Assembly (NCBI RefSeq): GCF_002941025.1 | Contig: NZ_PTJS01000001.1 | Span: 6,489,766-6,553,765, forward strand | Reading direction: 5' to 3' | DNA length: 64,000 bases | DNA from: Streptomyces sp. QL37 | GTDB taxonomy: Bacteria; Actinomycetota; Actinomycetes; Streptomycetales; Streptomycetaceae | In this document: one piece after another, positions 60,549 through 64,000 of the stretch | Position numbering within the stretch: the first letter of the stretch is position 1 | Layout: every line of letters starts with the position of its first letter | Notes under the pieces: generated by a model | Told to the model about the DNA's origin: nothing | Database searches by the model: none | What the model saw: the letters and a program-made list of their open reading frames with translations, nothing else | Translations under genes and position numbers: made by a program

Positions 60549-61615
60549 GGCAGATCCTCTTCGCGGGAGCCATAGGGCTCTTCCTGACCCTGGTCGGCAC
60601 TCCGCTGCTGATCAAACTTCTGGCCCGCAAGGGCTACGGGCAGTTCATCCGGGACGACGGCCCGCGTACCCACGGCAGTAAAAAGGGCACGCCCACCATG
60701 GGTGGTATCGCCTTCATCCTGGCGACGATCATCGCGTACGTCCTGGCGAAGGTGATCACCGGCGAGGAGATGCGCTTCTCCGGCGTCCTCGTCCTGTTCC
60801 TGATGGCCGGGATGGGCCTCGTCGGCTTCCTCGACGACTACATCAAGATCGTCAAGCAGCGCTCGCTGGGCCTGCGCGCCAAGGCGAAGATGGCCGGCCA
60901 GCTGATCGTCGGCATCGCCTTCGCGGTGCTCTCGCTCCAGTTCGCCGACCTCCGCGGCAACACCCCGGCATCGACCCGGCTCTCCTTCGTCGAGGACTTC
61001 GGCTGGTCCATCGGACCGGTGCTGTTCGTCGTCTGGGCGCTGTTCATGATTCTCGCCATGTCCAACGGCGTGAACCTGACGGACGGTCTGGACGGCCTCG
61101 CCACCGGCGCCTCGGTGATGGTCTTCGGTGCGTACACCTTCATCGGGCTGTGGCAGTTCCAGGAGTCCTGCGCCAACGCGACGACCCTGACCAACCCGGA
61201 AGCCTGTTTCGAGGTGAGAGACCCGCTCGACCTCGCGGTCGTCGCCTCGGCCCTGATGGGCGCCTGCTTCGGCTTCCTGTGGTGGAACACCTCGCCCGCC
61301 AAGATCTTCATGGGTGACACCGGTTCGCTCGCTCTCGGCGGAGCGCTCGCCGGTCTCGCGATCTGCTCCCGCACCGAGTTCCTGATGGCCATCCTCGGTG
61401 GCCTCTTCGTGATGATCACCATGTCGGTGGTCATCCAGGTCGGCTCGTTCAAGATGACCGGCAAGCGGGTCTTCCGCATGGCGCCGCTCCAGCACCACTT
61501 CGAGCTCAAGGGGTGGTCCGAAGTCCTTGTCGTGGTCCGCTTCTGGATCATCCAGGGCATGTGCGTGATCGTCGGACTCGGCCTCTTCTACGCGGGATGG
61601 GCAGCAAAGAAGTGA
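60545..61615 (+). CDS. mraY: Phospho-MurNAc-pentapeptide transferase MraY
   Basis: 356 residues with about ten membrane segments. Signature blocks are GTPTMGG in KKGTPTMGGIAF, FLDDYIKIVKQRSLGL, MSNGVNLTDGLDGLA, FMGDTGSLALGG and APLQHHFELKGWSE. It transfers phospho-MurNAc-pentapeptide to undecaprenyl phosphate, forming lipid I at the inner membrane face. The ATG lies within the murF stop overlap, and its stop overlaps the murD GTG (GTGA). Confidence 0.97.
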   Translation: MRQILFAGAIGLFLTLVGTPLLIKLLARKGYGQFIRDDGPRTHGSKKGTPTMGGIAFILATIIAYVLAKVITGEEMRFSGVLVLFLMAGMGLVGFLDDYIKIVKQRSLGLRAKAKMAGQLIVGIAFAVLSLQFADLRGNTPASTRLSFVEDFGWSIGPVLFVVWALFMILAMSNGVNLTDGLDGLATGASVMVFGAYTFIGLWQFQESCANATTLTNPEACFEVRDPLDLAVVASALMGACFGFLWWNTSPAKIFMGDTGSLALGGALAGLAICSRTEFLMAILGGLFVMITMSVVIQVGSFKMTGKRVFRMAPLQHHFELKGWSEVLVVVRFWIIQGMCVIVGLGLFYAGWAAKK

Positions 61616-63030
61616 ACGACGTGGACTGGCGGGGCAAGCACGTCACGGTGGCCGGGCTCGGCGTCAGCGGTGTCCCCGCGGCCCGCGCCCTGCATGAGCG
61701 GGGAGCTCTCGTCACGGTCGTCAACGACGGCGACGACGAGCGCTCCCGCGCCCAGGCCGCCGAGCTGGAGGCGCTCGGAGTCACCGTGCGCCTCGGCGAC
61801 GGCGACACCCTGCCGGAGTCCACCGAGCTCGTGGTCACGGCCCCCGGCTGGAAGCCCGGCAAGCCGCTCTTCGGGGCGGCCGCCGAGGCCGGCGTCCCCG
61901 TCTGGGGCGACGTCGAACTCGCCTGGCGGCTGCGGGGCCCCGATGCCGCGCCCTGGCTCGCGGTCACCGGTACCAACGGCAAGACCACGACCGTGCGGAT
62001 GCTTGCCTCGATCCTGGAGGCCGCCGGCCTTCGCACGGCCGCGGTCGGCAACATCGGGGTCTCCCTGCTGGACGCCGTGCTCGGCGACGAGACGTACGAC
62101 GTACTCGCCGTCGAGCTCTCCAGCTACCAGCTCCACTGGGCGCCCTCGCTGCGCGCCCACTCCGGGGCCGTGCTCAACCTTGCCCCGGACCACCTCGACT
62201 GGCACGGCTCCATGGCCGGTTACGCAGCCGACAAGGGCCGGATCTACGAGGGCAACAGCGTCGCCTGCGTCTACAACGCGCAGGACGGGGCGACGGAGGA
62301 CCTCGTGCGCGAGGCCGACGTCGAGGAGGGCTGCCGCGCGATCGGCTTCACCCTCGGTACGCCGGGCCCCTCCCAGCTCGGGGTGGTCGACGGCATCCTC
62401 GTCGACCGGGCCTTCGTCGCCAACCGCCAGAAACAGGCGCAGGAGCTCGCCGAGGTCGGCGACGTCAACCCGCCGGCCCCGCACAACATCGCCAACGCCC
62501 TCGCGGCGGCGGCGCTGGCCCGGGCCTTCGGCGTGGAGCCCGCCGCCGTGCGTGACGGGCTGAGGGCCTTCCGCCCCGACGCCCACCGCATCGAACACGT
62601 CGCCGATGTCTCCGGGGTCTCGTACGTCGACGACTCCAAGGCCACCAACACCCACGCCGCCGAGGCCTCCCTCGCGGCCTACGAGCCGATCGTCTGGATC
62701 GCCGGCGGCCTCGCCAAGGGCGCCACCTTCGACGAGCTGGTCAGCGGGGCCGCGAAGCGGCTGAGGGGTGTCGTGCTGATGGGCGCCGACCGGGCGCTGA
62801 TCCGCGAAGCCCTGGCGCGACACGCCCCCGAGGTACCCGTGGTCGACCTCGACCGGACCGACACTGGGGCGATGTCCGCAGCGGTCCGCGAAGCGGCACG
62901 GCTGGCCCGGCACGGTGACACCGTCCTGCTGGCCCCGGCCTGTGCCTCGATGGACATGTTCGTCAACTACAACAAGCGGGGCGAGGCGTTCGCGGACGCG
63001 GTCCGCCAACTCGCCGACGAGAGCGCCTGA
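61612..63030 (+). CDS. murD: UDP-MurNAc-L-alanine-D-glutamate ligase MurD
   Basis: 472 residues from a GTG overlapping the mraY stop. The start WRGKHVTVAGLGVSGVPAARAL gives the N-terminal Rossmann region; AVTGTNGKTTTVRML is the ATP loop, AVELSSYQL follows, then APDHLDWHGS, FRPDAHRIEHV and YVDDSKATN. It adds D-Glu to UDP-MurNAc-L-Ala in the cytoplasm. The preceding four genes overlap or abut, so murE to murD are one translation unit. A 130-bp gap precedes ftsW. Confidence 0.96.
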   Translation: MNDVDWRGKHVTVAGLGVSGVPAARALHERGALVTVVNDGDDERSRAQAAELEALGVTVRLGDGDTLPESTELVVTAPGWKPGKPLFGAAAEAGVPVWGDVELAWRLRGPDAAPWLAVTGTNGKTTTVRMLASILEAAGLRTAAVGNIGVSLLDAVLGDETYDVLAVELSSYQLHWAPSLRAHSGAVLNLAPDHLDWHGSMAGYAADKGRIYEGNSVACVYNAQDGATEDLVREADVEEGCRAIGFTLGTPGPSQLGVVDGILVDRAFVANRQKQAQELAEVGDVNPPAPHNIANALAAAALARAFGVEPAAVRDGLRAFRPDAHRIEHVADVSGVSYVDDSKATNTHAAEASLAAYEPIVWIAGGLAKGATFDELVSGAAKRLRGVVLMGADRALIREALARHAPEVPVVDLDRTDTGAMSAAVREAARLARHGDTVLLAPACASMDMFVNYNKRGEAFADAVRQLADESA

Positions 63031-63160
63031 CGGGCCCGGTCTCCGCGTCGTACTGTCCCAGAGGACCGGGAGGGTCCCGGGACCCGGCACGAGCAGCACC
63101 GCCGGGGGCCGGGGCCCCGGGCGACAGCCCCGGGCACGAGCAGTGGAGGGGACAGCGACA

Positions 63161-64000
63161 ATGCCGGCCGACGAGAGCCCAGCCGCGCGCGGAGCCGGCC
63201 GTTCACGGGCCACCGCCGCGATCAGCCGGGTGCTCACCCAACCCCTGCTCGCCGGACCACTGCCCGGGGGCCCCGGCCTGCCGGCCGGGCTCGCCCTGAG
63301 GAGCCGGCCCGCCACCGGCCCCCGACGGCCCCCCTCGCCGCGTGGCGGGGGACCGTCGAGGTCCGGAGGCGGGCAGCCCCGGCCGAGCCGGGGGGCCGGG
63401 GTGCGGCGGACGTACGAGCGGGCACGACGGGCCTGGGACCGGCCTCTGACCGCGTACTACCTGATCCTCGGTGCCGGCATGCTCATCACCGTGCTCGGCC
63501 TCGTCATGGTCTACTCCGCCTCGATGATCAAGGCGCTGGAGCTGGCACGGCCCAGCACCTACTTCTTCCGCAAGCAGTTCCTCGCCGCCGTGATCGGGGC
63601 CGGACTGATGCTGCTGGCCTCCAGGATGCCCGTCAAACTCCACCGGGCGCTGGCCTATCCGCTGCTCATGGGCACCGTCTTCCTGATGGTCCTGGTCCAG
63701 GTGCCGGGGATAGGGATGTCGGTCAACGGCAACCAGAACTGGATCTATGTCGGCGGCCCCTTCCAGCTCCAGCCGAGCGAGTTCGGCAAGCTCGCCCTCA
63801 TCCTCTGGGGGGCGGACCTGCTCGCGCGCAAACAGGACAGGCGGCTGCTGGCCCAGTGGAAGCACATGCTCGTGCCGCTCGTGCCGGTCGCCTTCATGCT
63901 GCTCGGGCTGATCATGCTCGGCGGCGACATGGGCACCGCGATCATCCTCACGGCGATCCTCTTCGGCCTGCTCTGGCTGGCAGGCGCACCCACCAGGCTC
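63161..64000 (+). CDS. ftsW: Lipid II polymerase/division protein FtsW (3' end outside window)
   Basis: 280 residues are visible from an ATG preceded by GGAGGGG, and the frame is open at the window edge. A long Arg/Pro/Gly-rich cytoplasmic arm (about 100 residues) precedes the first membrane segment. The SEDS family signatures YYLILGAGMLITVLGLVMVYSASM, YFFRKQFLAA, NGNQNWI, and FQLQPSEFGKLALILW follow. FtsW polymerises lipid II at the septum with FtsI. The arm is longer than in E. coli; it may be a Streptomyces feature. The gene is the last of the cluster in view. Confidence 0.93.
   Translation, partial: MPADESPAARGAGRSRATAAISRVLTQPLLAGPLPGGPGLPAGLALRSRPATGPRRPPSPRGGGPSRSGGGQPRPSRGAGVRRTYERARRAWDRPLTAYYLILGAGMLITVLGLVMVYSASMIKALELARPSTYFFRKQFLAAVIGAGLMLLASRMPVKLHRALAYPLLMGTVFLMVLVQVPGIGMSVNGNQNWIYVGGPFQLQPSEFGKLALILWGADLLARKQDRRLLAQWKHMLVPLVPVAFMLLGLIMLGGDMGTAIILTAILFGLLWLAGAPTRL

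Overview
The window is high-GC actinobacterial chromosome, almost certainly Streptomyces. The evidence is strongly G/C-biased third codon positions, many GTG and TTG starts, LL-DAP-type murein genes, and a gene order recalling the S. coelicolor core from the NlpC/P60 pair through glkA, macRS, pfkA, the trp leader, aroH, bfr, thi and metF to the division and cell wall (dcw) cluster. That comparison is from memory. I identified no insertion sequence, prophage, CRISPR array, tRNA or rRNA.

Layout. 1-1744: the 3' end of an NRPS-type gene (end of adenylation domain, carrier domain, terminal reductase), the edge of a secondary-metabolite locus. 1.86-6.8 kb: a VWA protein, two NlpC/P60 wall hydrolases (the first behind a structured leader) and a zinc metallopeptidase-like protein. 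6.7-11.1 kb: a GT87-type glycosyltransferase, a PimB-like mannosyltransferase and a long-chain acyl-CoA synthetase. 11.3-16.3 kb: a phosphoesterase, an SRPBCC protein, an ArsA-like ATPase, a DUF5304-like protein, glucokinase glkA and an EEP-family protein. 16.3-22.9 kb: a membrane protein, an esterase, a PlsC-like acyltransferase, the MacS/MacR two-component pair, pfkA and a D-lactate dehydrogenase-like enzyme. 22.9-28.8 kb: a small HTH protein behind a nested palindrome, fused anthranilate synthase with a WWW trp attenuator, divergent aroH, the iron-storage pair bfd/bfr and a molybdopterin oxidoreductase. 28.8-38.4 kb: DUF4396 with a CsoR-like operator, endonuclease IV, a PASTA kinase, the TPP-riboswitch-controlled thiO-thiS-thiG operon, a ferredoxin reductase-like enzyme, an Rv2175c-like DNA-binding protein, thiE and metF. 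38.4-47.7 kb: a Tyr/Gly-rich membrane protein, a CrtI-like oxidase, DUF4126, an ABC-YhgE/Pip-TetR operon, a HEPN-type protein, a methyltransferase and DUF3040. 47.8-53.4 kb: a MoxR-DUF58-transglutaminase operon and a beta-carbonic anhydrase. 53.8-64.0 kb: dcw cluster rsmH-ftsL-ftsI-murE-murF-mraY-murD-ftsW, with ftsW running off the end.

Most of this is housekeeping: hexose phosphorylation and glycolysis (glkA, pfkA), entry to aromatic biosynthesis and tryptophan (aroH, trpEG), iron, thiamine and one-carbon metabolism, lipid assembly, and peptidoglycan synthesis. The most distinctive signals are regulatory. Thirteen genes have a TANNNT hexamer 6-8 nt upstream of the start codon, suggesting leaderless mRNAs. 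A 50-bp nested palindrome sits on one such promoter. There is a 28-bp perfect palindrome before an operon whose ABC ATPase has lost its P-loop lysine, and an 18-codon ORF that bridges rsmH and ftsL through stop-start overlaps. Start codons and families were judged by eye.
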